From: Krasilnikovia cinnamomea
GTDB lineage: Bacteria > Actinomycetota > Actinomycetes > Mycobacteriales > Micromonosporaceae
Assembly (NCBI RefSeq): GCF_004217545.1
Contig: NZ_SHKY01000001.1
Location: 6,572,001-6,636,000 of the forward strand
Direction of reading: 5' to 3'
Length of the DNA: 64,000 nt
Of the stretch, positions 8,087 through 21,100 are shown piece after piece (within the stretch, counting starts at the first letter, position 1; each line of letters opens with the position of its first letter). A program made the translations under genes and the position numbers. The notes below the pieces were generated by a model. It ran no database searches and was not told the origin of the DNA. It saw only the letters and a list, made by a program, of their open reading frames with translations.

Positions 8087-9088
8087 ATGTCCCATAGCCT
8101 CCGCGTCCGCCTCGGGGCGGCCGTGACCGCCCTGGCGGCGGGCCTCGCGCTGGCCGCCTGCGGCACGGACGCCAAGCCCACCACCGGGGCCAGCGCCCCG
8201 GCCGGGGCGGCGTTCCCGGTCCAGCTCACCCACAAGTACGGCAGCACCGAGATCAAGGCGGCGCCGCAGCGGGTGGTCACCCTCGGGCTCAGCGACGCCG
8301 ACGCCGTCCTCGCGCTGGGCGTCAAGCCGGTCGGCGTCGTGGACTGGTTCGAGGAGAAGCCGTACGGCAAGTGGCCGTGGGCCCAGCCCGCGTGGGGCGG
8401 CACCGCCCCGGCGATCGTCGGGCTGCGCGACGAGTACAACCTGGAGAAGGTCGCCGCCGCCAAGCCGGACGTGATCATCGCCCAGTACTCGGGCATGAAG
8501 AAGGAGCAGTACGACACGCTCAGCAAGATCGCTCCGGTGGTCGCCCAGCCGGTCGGCTTCGCCGACTACCAGGCACCCTGGCGCGACATGAGCCGGGTCA
8601 TCGGCAAGGCGCTCGGCCAGCCGGCCAAGATGGACCAGCTCATCGCGGACGTCGACGCGAAGTTCGCCGCCGCCCGTACCGCCCACCCGGGCTGGGCCGG
8701 CAAGACCGTGGCGATCGCGGAGATCTACGAGGCCGGCAAGTTCTCGGCGTTCAACCCGAACGACCCGAAGATGATCTTCATGAAGGAGCTGGGCTTCACC
8801 GCCTCGCCCGCCTACACCCAGGCGGTCGGCAGCCAGAACGTCGCCGACATCGGGTACGAGCGCTTCGACGTGCTGGAGAGCGACCGGCTCATCTGGTTCG
8901 TCACCGGCGACGACACCAGGAAGCAGCTCGCGGCGAACAAGCCGTACCAGCAGCTCAAGGTCGCGAGTGAGAACCGGCACCTGTTCCTCGACTACGAGAA
9001 CCCGCCGGTCGCCGCCGCGATGTCCTTCAACACCGTGCTGAGCATTCCGTACGCGCTGGACCAGATCCAGCCGCAGCTCGGCCAGTAG
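8087..9088 (+). CDS. Iron-siderophore ABC transporter substrate-binding lipoprotein
   Basis: Secreted, lipid-anchored receptor that should capture the ferric form of the cluster product and hand it to the FecCD permeases at the left edge. It has 333 residues of the FepB/FhuD-like periplasmic-binding-protein class III. The signal peptide ends in the lipobox LAAC with the lipidated Cys at residue 25, followed by a Thr/Ala-rich linker. Recognisable family pieces are APQRVVTLGLSDADAVLALGV and NLEKVAAAKPDVII. ATG 8087 is chosen for GGAAGG 6 bases upstream; longer readings run into the monooxygenase gene. Being inside the biosynthetic operon suggests specificity for the self-made siderophore. Confidence 0.93.
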   Translation: MSHSLRVRLGAAVTALAAGLALAACGTDAKPTTGASAPAGAAFPVQLTHKYGSTEIKAAPQRVVTLGLSDADAVLALGVKPVGVVDWFEEKPYGKWPWAQPAWGGTAPAIVGLRDEYNLEKVAAAKPDVIIAQYSGMKKEQYDTLSKIAPVVAQPVGFADYQAPWRDMSRVIGKALGQPAKMDQLIADVDAKFAAARTAHPGWAGKTVAIAEIYEAGKFSAFNPNDPKMIFMKELGFTASPAYTQAVGSQNVADIGYERFDVLESDRLIWFVTGDDTRKQLAANKPYQQLKVASENRHLFLDYENPPVAAAMSFNTVLSIPYALDQIQPQLGQ

Positions 9089-9120
9089 AACCACCGCAGC
9101 ACCCCTCAGGAGATACCGAG

Positions 9121-12100
9121 ATGCCGTACGCGCAAGCCCACCCGCAACCGTCGTCGCACGGCATCCGGCCTCCCGTGGACTGCCCCGAGCTGACCTGGCC
9201 CGCCGCCTTCGAGGCGGCGGCCGCCCGGCGGCCCGGGGCGGTCGCGGTGGTGTGCGAGGACGATGCGCTGACGTACGCCGAACTGGACGCCGCCGCCAAC
9301 CGGCTCGCCCACCTGCTCAGCGAGCGTGCGGTGGGCGTCGGCGACGTCGTCGGGATCGCCCTGCCCCGCGGCGTCGACCTCGTCGCCGCGATCCTCGGCG
9401 TGCTCAAGGCGGGCGCGGCCTACCTGCCCGTGGACCTCGACCAGCCCGCCGACCGGGTCGGCTACGTCCTCGCCGACTCCGCCACCCGGCTCGTCGTCAC
9501 CACCGCGGACACGGCCGGCGAACTGCCGGACGGCGTCGCCGCGGTGACCCTCGCCGACGCGGCGGACAAGCCGGACACGCCGGTCGGCATGCGCGTCGCC
9601 CTGGACGACGCCGCGTACGTGATCTACACGTCCGGGTCCACCGGGCGGCCCAAGGGCGTCGTGGTCACCCACGACGGCATCGGGTCGCTCATCGTCACCG
9701 CGACCCGGCGGATCGGCGTGACGCCCGGGTCCCGGGTGGCCCAGTTCGCCTCGGTCGGCTTCGACGTGGCCGTCTGGGACATGGTCATGGCGCTCTGCGT
9801 GGGCGGCACCCTGGTCGTCGTCCCCACGCTGCGGCGGGTCGCGGGCGAGGACCTCACCTCCTACCTGTGCGCGCACCGGGTCACCCACGCGATCCTGCCG
9901 CCCGCCCTGGTCGCCGCGCTGCCCGACACGTGCACCCTGCCCGAGGGGATGGTGCTCGTCGTGGGCACCGAGACCGTCCCCGCGTCGCTCATCGCCCGGT
10001 GGGGGGCCAGCCTGCGCATCGTCGTCGCGTACGGGCTCACCGAGGCCACGGTGAACTCCACGCTGTGGCTGGCGACCCCCGACTGGGACGGGCCGCCGCC
10101 GATCGGCGAGCCGGACCCGAACACCCGCTGCTACGTCCTCGACGACGCGTTGCGCCCGGTGACCGGCGACGCCGCGGGGGAGCTGTACGTGGCGGGGCGC
10201 GGCCTCGCCCGCGGCTACCTCAACCAGCCTGCCCTCACGGCCACCCGGTTCGTCGCCGATCCGTACACCGTGGGCGGCCGGATGTACCGCACCGGGGACC
10301 GGGCCCGGTGGAATCCCGACGGGACGATCGACTTCCTCGGCCGCGCCGACTCCCAGATCAAGATCCGTGGGTACCGCATCGAGCCGGGCGAGGTGTCCAG
10401 TGTCCTGATGCAACACCCGGCGGTCGCCGGGGCGGCGGTAGTGGCCCGGCGGGACCAGCGCGGCGCACAGCGGCTCGTCGCGTACGTGTCGGCGCGGACC
10501 GGCGGCGGGGCCGAGGGGCAGATCGGCGCGCCGGTGCCCGCCGCGGCGGACGTCCGGGAGTTCGCGGCGCGGCGGCTGCCGGAATACCTGGTGCCCTCGG
10601 CGGTGGTCGTGCTGGACGGGCCGCTGCCCACCAACGCCAGCGGCAAGACCGACACCCGGGCGCTGCCCGACCCGGACTGGGGCGCCGCCGTCAGCGACAC
10701 CCGCGCCGCCACCCCCAGCGAAGCCACCCTCGCCGCCCTCTTCGCCGAGGTGCTGCACCTGCCCGAGGTCGGCGTCCACGACAGCTTCTTCGCCCTCGGC
10801 GGCGACAGCATCGTCGCCATCAGCCTCGTCTCCGGCGCCCGGCGCGCCGGGCTGCACCTCACCCCCCGCGAGGTCTTCGAGCTGCAGACCGTCGCCGCGC
10901 TGGCCGCCGTCGCCGACACCCGGGACAGCGGCGCGACCCGGCACGACCCGTTCACCGGCCGCGTCCCGGCCACCCCGATCCTCGCCTGGCTGCGCGACCT
11001 GCACGGCCCGACCGAGCGGTTCTACCAGGCCACCGTGCTGCACACCCCGGCCGCGCTGACCACCGGGGCCGCCGCCCGCCTCGTCCAGGCCATCGTGGAC
11101 CGCCACGACCTGCTGCGCGCCCGGCTGCGGGCCGACGGCGGCTTCGACATCGGAGAGCCGGGCACGGTCGCCGCCGCGAACCTCGTGCGCCCGGCCGCCG
11201 CCGGCGCGCCCGTCGACGAGCTGACCAGGGACGCGGTGCGGCGCCTCGACCCGCGCGGTGGGGTGATGCTCCAGGCCGTGCACATGACCACCGACCCGGG
11301 TACGCCAGGTGAGCGCACCGGCGGGCGGCTGCTGCTCGTCCTGCACCACAGCGTCGCCGACGGGGTCACCTGGCGGATCCTCGCGGACGACCTCGCCGCC
11401 GGGTGGGCGGCCCTGTGCGCCGGCACCGAGATCGCGCTGGCACCCGTGCCGACCAGCTTCGGGCGGTGGGCGCGGATCCAGCGGGACGCCGCCGCCGGGC
11501 GGACCGGCGAGCTGGCGTACTGGCGGGGGGTGCTGGCCGGCGGGGACGCCGGGTTCGGGGCCGCCGAGCTAGGGGCCGCGGACACCGCGGACACCGCCCG
11601 CCGGCACACCGTCACCCTGCCCGACGGGCTGACCGCGCCGCTGCTCGGCGAACTGCCCGCCGCGTTCGCGGGCGGCGTCAACGACATCCTGCTCACCGCA
11701 CTCGCACTCGCCCTCGGCCAGTGGCGCCGCGACCGCACCGGGCACACCGGCACAGACGTCCTCATCGAACTCGAAGGCCACGGGCGGGAGGAGGTCGGCG
11801 GCGCCGACCTGTCCCGTACGGTCGGCTGGTTCACCACCCTGTTCCCGGTCCGCCTCGACCCCGGACCGGCCGGCGACCTGTCCGCCGCCGTCAAGGCCGT
11901 CAAGGAACAGCTGCGCGCGGCCCCCGACCACGGCATCGGGTACGGCATGCTGCGCTACCAGGCCCGCGTCGGCGCGCTCGCCGACGCGCCCACCCCGCGC
12001 GTCCTCTTCAACTACCTGGGCCGGTTCGCCGGCGCCGGCGCCGACTGGGCGGTCGCCGAGGGTGACCCGATCGCCGAGGACCGCGACCCCGGCCAGCCGA

Positions 12101-15100
12101 TCACTCACCAGCTGGAGATCGACGCCGCCGTCCGCGACGAGGCCGACGGGCCCCGGCTGTCCGCGACCTTCACCTGGCCCGGGCGGGTGCTCGCCGAGGT
12201 GGACGTCGCCGACCTGGCCCGCCGCTGGGTGGCGGCGCTGGCCGCGATCGCCGCCGCGGCCGCCGAGCCCGGCTTCGGCGGGCGCACCCCGTCCGACTTC
12301 CCGCTCGTACCGCTCAGCCAGGCCCAGGTGGACGCGCTGCGCGGCGTGGAGATCCTGCCGGCGACGCCGCTGCAGGCCGGCATGTTCTTCGCCCGCGCCT
12401 CCGGCGACACCGACGAGTACGCGGTCACCCAGCGCATCGACCTGGCCGGACCGGTCGACCCGGCCGCGCTGCGGCGCGCCGTCGAGGCCGTCGTGGCCCG
12501 CCACCCCGCCCTGCGTACCGGGCTGCACCTGGACGGGACGCGGCTGCTGCAGGTCGTCGCGGACGCGGTGGTGGTGCCGTGGCGGGAACTGCCGGTGGGC
12601 GCCGACATCGCCGCGGAACTGGCCGCCGACCGGGCCGCCGGGTTCGACCTGAGCGTCGCGCCGCTGCTGCGCGCCGTGTACGCACCCACCGACTCCGGTG
12701 GCGTCCTCGGCCTGATCGTGCACCACGCCGTCGCGGACGGCTGGTCCGAGCCGATCATGCTGGCCGACATCCTGCGGGCGTACTCGGGGCAGCCGCTGCC
12801 GCCCGCCGCGCCGGCCGTGGCCGCCGCCCGGTGGCTGGCCGGGCGCGACCACGCCGCCGCCGAGGCGGCCTGGCGCACCGAACTGGCCGGGCTCACCGAA
12901 CCCACCCTGCTGGCCGACCCGGCGGCGCCCGCCGCCGAGGCGACCGTCGTGGTCGACGAGTGGGACGCCGACACCACCGCCGCCCTGCTGGCCGCCGCCC
13001 GCGCGCACGGCCTCACCCTCGGCACCGTGCTGCACGCCGCCGTGGGCTTCGCGGTCGGCCAGGAGACCGGCCGCGCCGACGTCGTCGTGCACAGCACGGT
13101 GTCCGGCCGCCCCGCCGACCTGCCCGGCGTCGCCGACATGGTCGGCCTGTTCGTCAACACGCTGCCCGTGCGGGTCCGCTGGTCCCCTGAGGACGGCCTC
13201 GCCGACACCCTCGCCGGGCACCAGCGGCGGCAGGCGGCCCTGCTGGACCACCAGCACTTCGGCCTCGCCGACGCGCTGCGCATCACCGGCCTGCCGGTGC
13301 TGTCCGGCGTGCTGGTCGTGCTGGAGAACTACCCCGGCGCGCGCACCCTGGCCAGCGCCGACGGCACCGTCCGGGTCACCGCCACGAGCACGGTGGAGAG
13401 CCTGCACCACCCGCTGGAACTCACCGTCACCCCGGGCGAGCGGCTGCGCCTGCGCTGCGAGTACGACCCGGCCCGGCTGCCCGACGGCGCCGCGAACCGC
13501 CTGCTGGACGCCGTCCGGCGCGTCGCCGCGACCCTCGCCGCCGACCCCGGCACCCCGATGTGCCGGCTCGCGCTGGCCGACACGCGGCCCCTGGACGGCG
13601 GGCCCGCCGTCACCGGCGCCCCGTCCACCCTGCACGGCTGGGTCGCCGCGCAGGCGCGGGACCGTGCGGACGCGGTCGCGGTCGTCGACGGCGACCACGA
13701 GCTGACGTACGGCGAGCTGCACGGCCGCGCGCAGGCCCTGGCCGCCCGGCTGCACACCGCCGGGATCGTCGCGGGCGATGTCGTCGCCGTGTCGCTGCCC
13801 CGTGGCGCCGACCAGATCGTCGGCCTGTACGGCATCCTGCTGGCCGGTGCCGCGTACCTGCCGGTCGACCCGGAACACCCGGCCGACCGGGTCGCGTACC
13901 TGCTCGCCGACTCCGGCGCCCGGGCCGTGGTCACCCGCGCCGACGTCGACCTGCCCGCGGGCCCGGTACGGGTGCCCGTCGCGGGGCCGCTCGCCCCGGC
14001 GCCCGCCGTGACGGTGCCGGCGGGGGCGCCCGCGTACCTCATCTACACCTCCGGGTCCACGGGCGCGCCGAAGGGTGTGCTGGTGTCGCACGCCGCGGTC
14101 CTCGCCCAGCTGGCCTGGCTGCACCAGCGCTACGACCTCGACCGCGGCGAACGGTTCCTGCACCAGTACTCGACCAGCTTCGACCCGTCCGTCCAGGAGA
14201 TCTTCGCGCCGCTGACCTGCGGCGGCACGGTCGTCGTCGCCGAACCGGGCGGCCAGCGCGACCCGCTGTACCTGGCCCGGCTCGTCGCGCGGCGGCGGGT
14301 CACCACCCTGGACCTGGTGCCGTCGATGTACGCGGCCCTGCTGGCCCAGCCGGAACTCGCCGACGGCGCGTGGGCGGCGAGCCTGCGCCGCGCGTTCTCC
14401 GGCGGCGAGAAACTCGACCCGGCCACCGCGGCGTCCTGGCGGGAGCGGACCGGGGTGCCGCTGTCCAACGTGTACGGCCCCACCGAGGCCGCGATCCAGG
14501 TCACCGACTGGCGCACCGGCGATGGCGACGGCGCCAGTGTCCCCATCGGACGGCCCGTCGCCGGGGTGCGCGCGTACGTGCTCGATCCGTGGCTGCGCCC
14601 CGTTCCGGCCGGGCTGCCCGGCGAGCTGTACGTGTCGGGCGCCCAGCTGGCGCTGGGCTACCACCGGCGGGCGGCGTTGACGGCGGCCCGGTTCGTGGCG
14701 GACCCGTTCACCCCGGGCGCCCGGATGTACCGCACCGGGGACCTGGTCAGCTACGACCCGGCGGGGGTGCTGCGGTTCCGGGGTCGCACCGACGACCAGG
14801 TGAAGATCCACGGGGTGCGGGTCGAGCCGGGGGAGTCGGCGGCCGCGCTGCGCGCCCTGCCCGGGGTCGCCGACGCCGATGTGCTGGCCCGCCCGGACGG
14901 CCGCGGTGCGCTGCGGCTGGTCGGCTACGCCGCGGGCGCCGGTCTCGACGGGGCGCGGCTGCGCGCCGAGCTGGCGGCGGCGCTGCCACCGGCCCAGGTG
15001 CCCGCCGTGGTCGTCGTGCTGGACGCGCTGCCCCGCACCCCCGGCGGCAAGCTGGACCGGACCGCCCTGCCCGACCCGGCGCCGGCCGCGCCAGCGGGCG

Positions 15101-18100
15101 TGCCCGACGCCGCCCCTGCCCGCGCCGGAACCTCACCGGCCGCCGCCCTCCCGCACCCGGTGCGGGTACTGGCGGAGACGTTCGCCGAGGTGCTCGGCCT
15201 GACGCAGGTCGGCCCGGACGACGACTTCTTCACGCTCGGCGGGGACAGCATCCTGTCGATCACGGTGGCGACCCGCGCGCGGGCCCGTGGACTCGTGGTG
15301 GGACCACGGGACGTGTTCGCGCGGCGTACCCCGTCGGCGATCGCGGCCGGGCTGCCCGACACGCCGTCCCCGATCGCCGGGGAACCCGACGCCGGAGCGG
15401 TGGCCGCCGCACTCGACGGGCTGGACGGCGCCGGGGACCCCGGGGACGTGGTGGCGCTGCCGATCGTCCACCAGTTGCGCGCCGACGGCGGCCCGATCAC
15501 CCGGTTCCACCTGTCGGCGCTGGTGCAGACCCCGGCCGGGGCCGACCCGGCCACCATCGCGGCGGCCCTGCAGGCGGTCCTCGACCGGCACGACGCGCTG
15601 CGCCTGAGGCTGACCCGCCTCGCCGGTCTGCTGTGGTCGCTGGAGGTCCGCCCGGCCGGCGCGGTCGCCGCCGCGAACCTGCTCACCCGCGTCACCGGCC
15701 TCGACGACCTGGCCGGGCACCTCGACGCCGCCGTGGCCCGGCTCGACCCGGACGCCGGCACGATGGTGCAGGCGGTCCACTTCGACGCGGGCGCGCACGA
15801 GCCGGGGCGGCTGTTCCTGGCCGTGCACCACCTCGCGGTCGACGGGGTGTCCTGGCGCATCCTGCTGGCCGACCTGGCCGACGCGTACACCGAGGTGGCG
15901 GCGGGACGGCCCGCGCGGCTGGCGGCGGTGGGCACCTCGCTGCGGGCCTACGGGCGGCTGGTCGCGGCCGAGGCGGTCGACCGGACCCGGCTCGCCGAGC
16001 TGGAACACTGGGCGCGCACCCTGGCCCCGGGGGCGGAACTGGTGCCCGGCGCCGCGCGTACCGGCACCGTGGGGGACGCGGGGCGGCACACCGTGACGCT
16101 GGAGGTCGCCGAGTCCCGTCAACTGTTGACCGCCGACATCACCGAACGGCTCCTGACCGCCCTCGCCCGGGCCGCCCAGGGCTGGCGCGGAGCCCCCGGC
16201 GACCTGCTCGTCGACGTGGAGCGGCACGGCCGCACCGACCTCGACGGGGCCGACCTGTCCCGTACCGTCGGATGGTTCACCACCGTGCACCCGGTCCGCC
16301 TGCCGGCGGGGGCCGACGTGGCTCAGGTCCGCGACCTGGTCGCCGCGGACGGCGCCGGGTACGGCATGCTCCGCTACCTCAACCCGCAGACCGCGCCGCT
16401 GCTGGCCGCCCAGCCGTGCGCCCAGGTGCTGTTCAACTACTACGGCCGGATGCCCTCGGGCACCGGCGACTGGCAGCCCGTCCCGGAGTATGCCGCGCCC
16501 GGCTACGACCCGGGACTGGCCCTGCCGTACGTGTTGCAGGTCGACGTCGTCTGCCAGGACGGCCCGGACGGCCCCCGCTTCGAGGCGACCTGGACGTGGC
16601 CCACCGGCGTCGGTGGTCTCACCGAGGAGTCGGCGCTGGCCCTGGCCGACCGGTGGCGCGCCGAGCTGGCGTCGCTGGCCGTGGCGCGGCCGTCTTCAGT
16701 CCACGACGGCGGCGACGTACTCATCGAGCTGTCCGAGGGCGAGCTGGCGCTGGTCCACGCCGCGGCGGGCGGGCCGGTGGCCGAGGTGTGGCCGCTGTCG
16801 CCGCTGCAGGAGGGCATCCACTTCCACGCCACCTTCGACGACGACGCCGCCGATGTGTACACCGCCCAGGACGTGTACACGTTCGCCGCGCCGCTGGACG
16901 TGGCCCGGCTGCGCGCCGCCGCCGACGAGCTGCTGCGCCGCCACCCGGCGCTGCGCACCGGCATCGTCGCCGACGGGCTGACCAGCCCCGTCCAGTACGT
17001 GGCGGACGACGTGTCCGCGCCGCTGACCGTGCACGACCTGAGCGCCCTGCCCGCCGCCGAGCGGCGGGCACGGGTCGCGCGGGAGATCGAGGCCGACCGC
17101 ACCCGCCGCTTCGACCTGAGCGCGGCGCCGCTGCTGCGGCTCACGCTGCTGCGCTGCGGCGACACCGACCGGCTCGTGCTCTCGCACCACCTCGTCGCCT
17201 GGGACGGCTGGTCGCAGGGCACCGTCCTGGCCGAACTGCTCGCGCTGTACGCCGGTGACGAGCTGCCGCCCGCGCCGTCGTACCGCGAACACCTGGCGTG
17301 GCTGCACCGGCAGGACCCGGACGAGGGGCTGGCCGCGTGGCGGTCCGCGCTGTCCGGTCTGGACGCGCCCACCCTGCTGGCCCCGTCCGGCACGGCCACC
17401 GAGACGCTGCCGTCGCGGCACGTCACCGAGCTCGGCGCCGACCGCAGCGAGCGGCTGCGCGCCACCGCCCGCGCCCGCGGCGTCACCCTCAACACCGTGC
17501 TGTCGACCGCCTGGGCGCTGGTGCTCGGCGGGCTGACCGGCCGCACCGACGTGGTGTACGGCGCCACGGTCTCCGGCCGCCCCGCCGACCTGCCCGGCGC
17601 GGCCGACACGGTCGGCATGTTCCTCAACACGGTGCCGCAGCGGGTGACCGTCGACCCGGCCGAGACGCTGGGCGCCCTGCTGCGCCGGGTGCAGGACGAG
17701 CGCACCGACCTGATGCCGTACGAGCATGTGAGCCTGTCCGCGATCCAGGGCACCGGCGGCCCGCTGTTCGACACCCTGTACGTGTTCCAGAACTTCGCCG
17801 ACGCGGACGGCCTGGCCAACCTGCGGCGGCGGCACGGCATCACGGAGATCACCAGCCGGGACGCCACGCACTTCCCGCTGACCGTCGTGGTGACCCCGGG
17901 CGCCTCGCTGCGGCTGCTGTTGCTGCACCAGGCGGGCGTTCTCGACGCGGCGGGCGCGGCCGCGCTGGCCGAGCGGTACCTGGCCGTGCTGGACCGCTTC
18001 TGCGCCGGGGACCCGGTCGTGGGCAGCATCGACACGCTGTCCACCCGGGACCGGGAGTTGCTGGCCGCCGAATGGTCGGCCAGCGAGCACCCGATGATCG

Positions 18101-21100
18101 GCGACACGATCGCGGACCTGCTGGCCGCACAGAGCGCCGCCACCCCCGACGACGTGGCGCTGGTGTTCGGCGCGCAGCGGCTCAGCTACGCCGACCTGGA
18201 CGCCCGGGTCAACCGGCTGGCCCGCCTGCTGATCGCCCGTGGCGCGGGCCCGGAACGGGTGATCGCGCTGGCCCTGCCCCGTTCGATCGACATGGTGGTG
18301 GCGCTGTTCGCGGTGCTGCGAACCGGGGCCGCGTACCTGCCGCTGGACCTGGATCATCCGACCGAGCGGCTGCGCTGGATGCTGGCCGACACCGGCCCGG
18401 TGTGCGTGGTGACGAACTCCGAGGTGCTGGCGCGCCTCGGCGAAGGCCCCGCGGCACCGCTGGTGCTGGACGACCCCGCGGTGCTGGCACAGGCGGCGGC
18501 CACCTCGCCCGCCCCGGTGACCGACGCGGAGGTGCCGCTGTTCGCGCGGGGCCGCCCGGGCCGGCTGGAACACCCCGCGTACGTGATCTACACGTCCGGT
18601 TCGACGGGCCGCCCCAAGGGGGTGGTGACGCCGTACCGGGGGCTGACCAACATGCAGCTCAACCACCAGGAGAACATCTTCGCCCCGGCGATCGCCGCCG
18701 CGGGTGGGCGGCGGCTGCGGATCGCGCACACGGTGTCGTTCGCGTTCGACATGTCGTGGGAGGAACTGCTGTGGCTCGTCGAGGGCCACGAGGTGCACGT
18801 CTGCGACGAGGTGCTGCGCCGCGACGCGGAGGCGCTGGTCGCCTACTGCGACGCCCACGAGGTCGACGTCGTCAACGTGACACCCACCTACTGTCAGCTG
18901 CTCATCGAGCAGGGGCTGCTGGCGGACGGGCCGGGACGGCACCGGCCCGCGCTGGTGCTGCTGGGCGGGGAGGCGGTCTCCGACGCGGTCTGGTCGGCAC
19001 TGCGCGACACCGACGGCGTGTACGGCTACAACCTGTACGGGCCCACCGAGTACACGATCAACACGCTGGGCGGCTCCACCATGGACTCGGCGACCCCGAC
19101 GGTCGGCCAGGCCATCTGGAACACGCGGGCGTACATCCTGGACGGTCACCTGCGGCCGCTGCCGCCGGGCGCGCCGGGTGAGCTGTACATCGCGGGCATC
19201 GGGCTGGCGCGCGGCTACCACCACCGGGCGGACCTGACCGCGGCCCGGTTCGTCGCCGACCCGTACGGTGCGCCCGGCACGCGGATGTACCGCACCGGTG
19301 ACCTGGTGCGCCGGGCCGCGGACGGCAACATCGACTTCCTCGGGCGCACCGACGACCAGGTGAAGATCCGCGGGTACCGGGTGGAGCTGGGGGAGATCAC
19401 CTCGGCCGTGCAGAGCCACCCGGCGATCGCCCACGCGGCCGTGATCGCGGACACCTCGGGCCCGGCGGCCCGGCTCCTCGCGTACGTGGTCCCCGCCGGC
19501 GATGCCGCGCCGGACCTGGCCGACATCCTGCGCGCCCATCTGGGCCGGACCCTGCCCGAGTACATGGTTCCGGCGGCGTTCGTGCCGGTCGGCACGCTGC
19601 CGCTGACCGTGAACGGCAAGCTCGACGTGGCCGCCCTGCCGAAACCGGCGGCGGAACGGCGCGGCGGACGGCCCGCCGCCACGGCCACCGAGAAGGTCCT
19701 GTGTGAACTGTTCGCCGACCTGCTCGCAGTGCCCGACATCGGCGCCGACGACCACTTCTTCCACCTCGGCGGGCACAGCCTGCTGGCCACCCGCCTGGTC
19801 AGCCGGGCCCGCACCGCGCTGGGCACCCACCTGTCGGTGCGGGACCTGTTCGAGGCGCCCACCCCGGCCGCGCTGGCGGTCCGCGCCGACGCCGGGCGCG
19901 ACGCGGCGGCCCGGCCGGCGCTGCTGGCCCGGACCCGCCCGGAACGCATCGAGCTGTCCGCGGCGCAGCAGCGGCTGTGGCTGACCCAGCAGCTCGACGC
20001 GGGCTCGGCCGCGTACAACTTCCCGCTCGTGCTGCGCGTTTCCGCGGTGCCGGACGTGGCGGCACTGGCCTCGGCGCTGGCGGATGTGGCCGGGCGCCAC
20101 GAGTCCCTGCGTACCGTGTTCCCGGCCGACGGCGGCGCCCCGCACCAGCGCGTGCTGCCGGTGGCGCCGGTGCCGGTCGAGGTGGCGGAACCGGCCGACG
20201 AGCCGGTCGCGGCGGCCGCCGTGCGCGCCGCCGTGCACCGCCCGTTCGACCTGGCGGTCGAGCCGCCGCTGCGGGCCGCCGTGCACCCGCTGACCGGCGG
20301 CGGGTGCCTGCTGGTGCTGCTGCTGCACCACATCGCCACCGACGAGTGGTCCGACCGGCCGTTCCTGGCCGACCTGGACACCGCGTACGCGGCCCGCCGC
20401 GCGGGAACGGCACCCCGGTTCACCCCGCTGGCCGTCCAGTACGCCGACTACACGCTGTGGCAGCGCGACCTGCTCGGCGACCCGGCCGACCCGGCCAGCC
20501 TGGCCGCCCGGCAGCTCGACCACTGGGCCCGTACGTTGGACGGCGCCCCGCCGGAGCTGGAACTGCCCACGGACCGGCCGCGCCCCGCCGCGCCCACGTT
20601 CGCCGGGCGCGAGATCGAACTGGACATCCCCGCCGCGGCCGCGCTGCGTGCGCTGAGCCGCGCGAGCGGCGCGAGCATGTTCATGGTGCTGCACGCGGCG
20701 GTCGGTGCCCTGCTGCACCGGCTGGGTGCGGGCTGCGACCTGCCGATCGGCGCGCCGATCGCGGGCCGCACCGACGAGGCCCTCGACGACCTCGTCGGCT
20801 TCTTCGTCAACACGCTGGTGCTGCGCACCGACCTGTCCGGCGACCCGAGCTTCACCGCCCTGATCGAGCGGGTACGCCAGGCAGACCTGGCCGCGTTCGC
20901 CCACGCGGACGTGCCGTTCGAGGCGGTCGTGGAGCACCTCAACCCGCCCCGCTCGCTGGCCCGCAACCCGCTGTTCCAGGTGATGGTCGGCTACCACGCC
21001 CGTTCCGGCGCGGACACGGTCACGCTCGGCGACCTGACCGGGCAGTGGGAGCCGGTCGAACACCGGGCGGCGAAGTTCGACCTGGTCTTCAGCTTCGCCG

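Noticed and set aside
20326..20346. HHIATDE in C4 as a dead condensation domain
   Set aside because: Both His and the Asp are kept. DE in place of DG is, from memory, tolerated in other working C domains, so I do not call it inactive.
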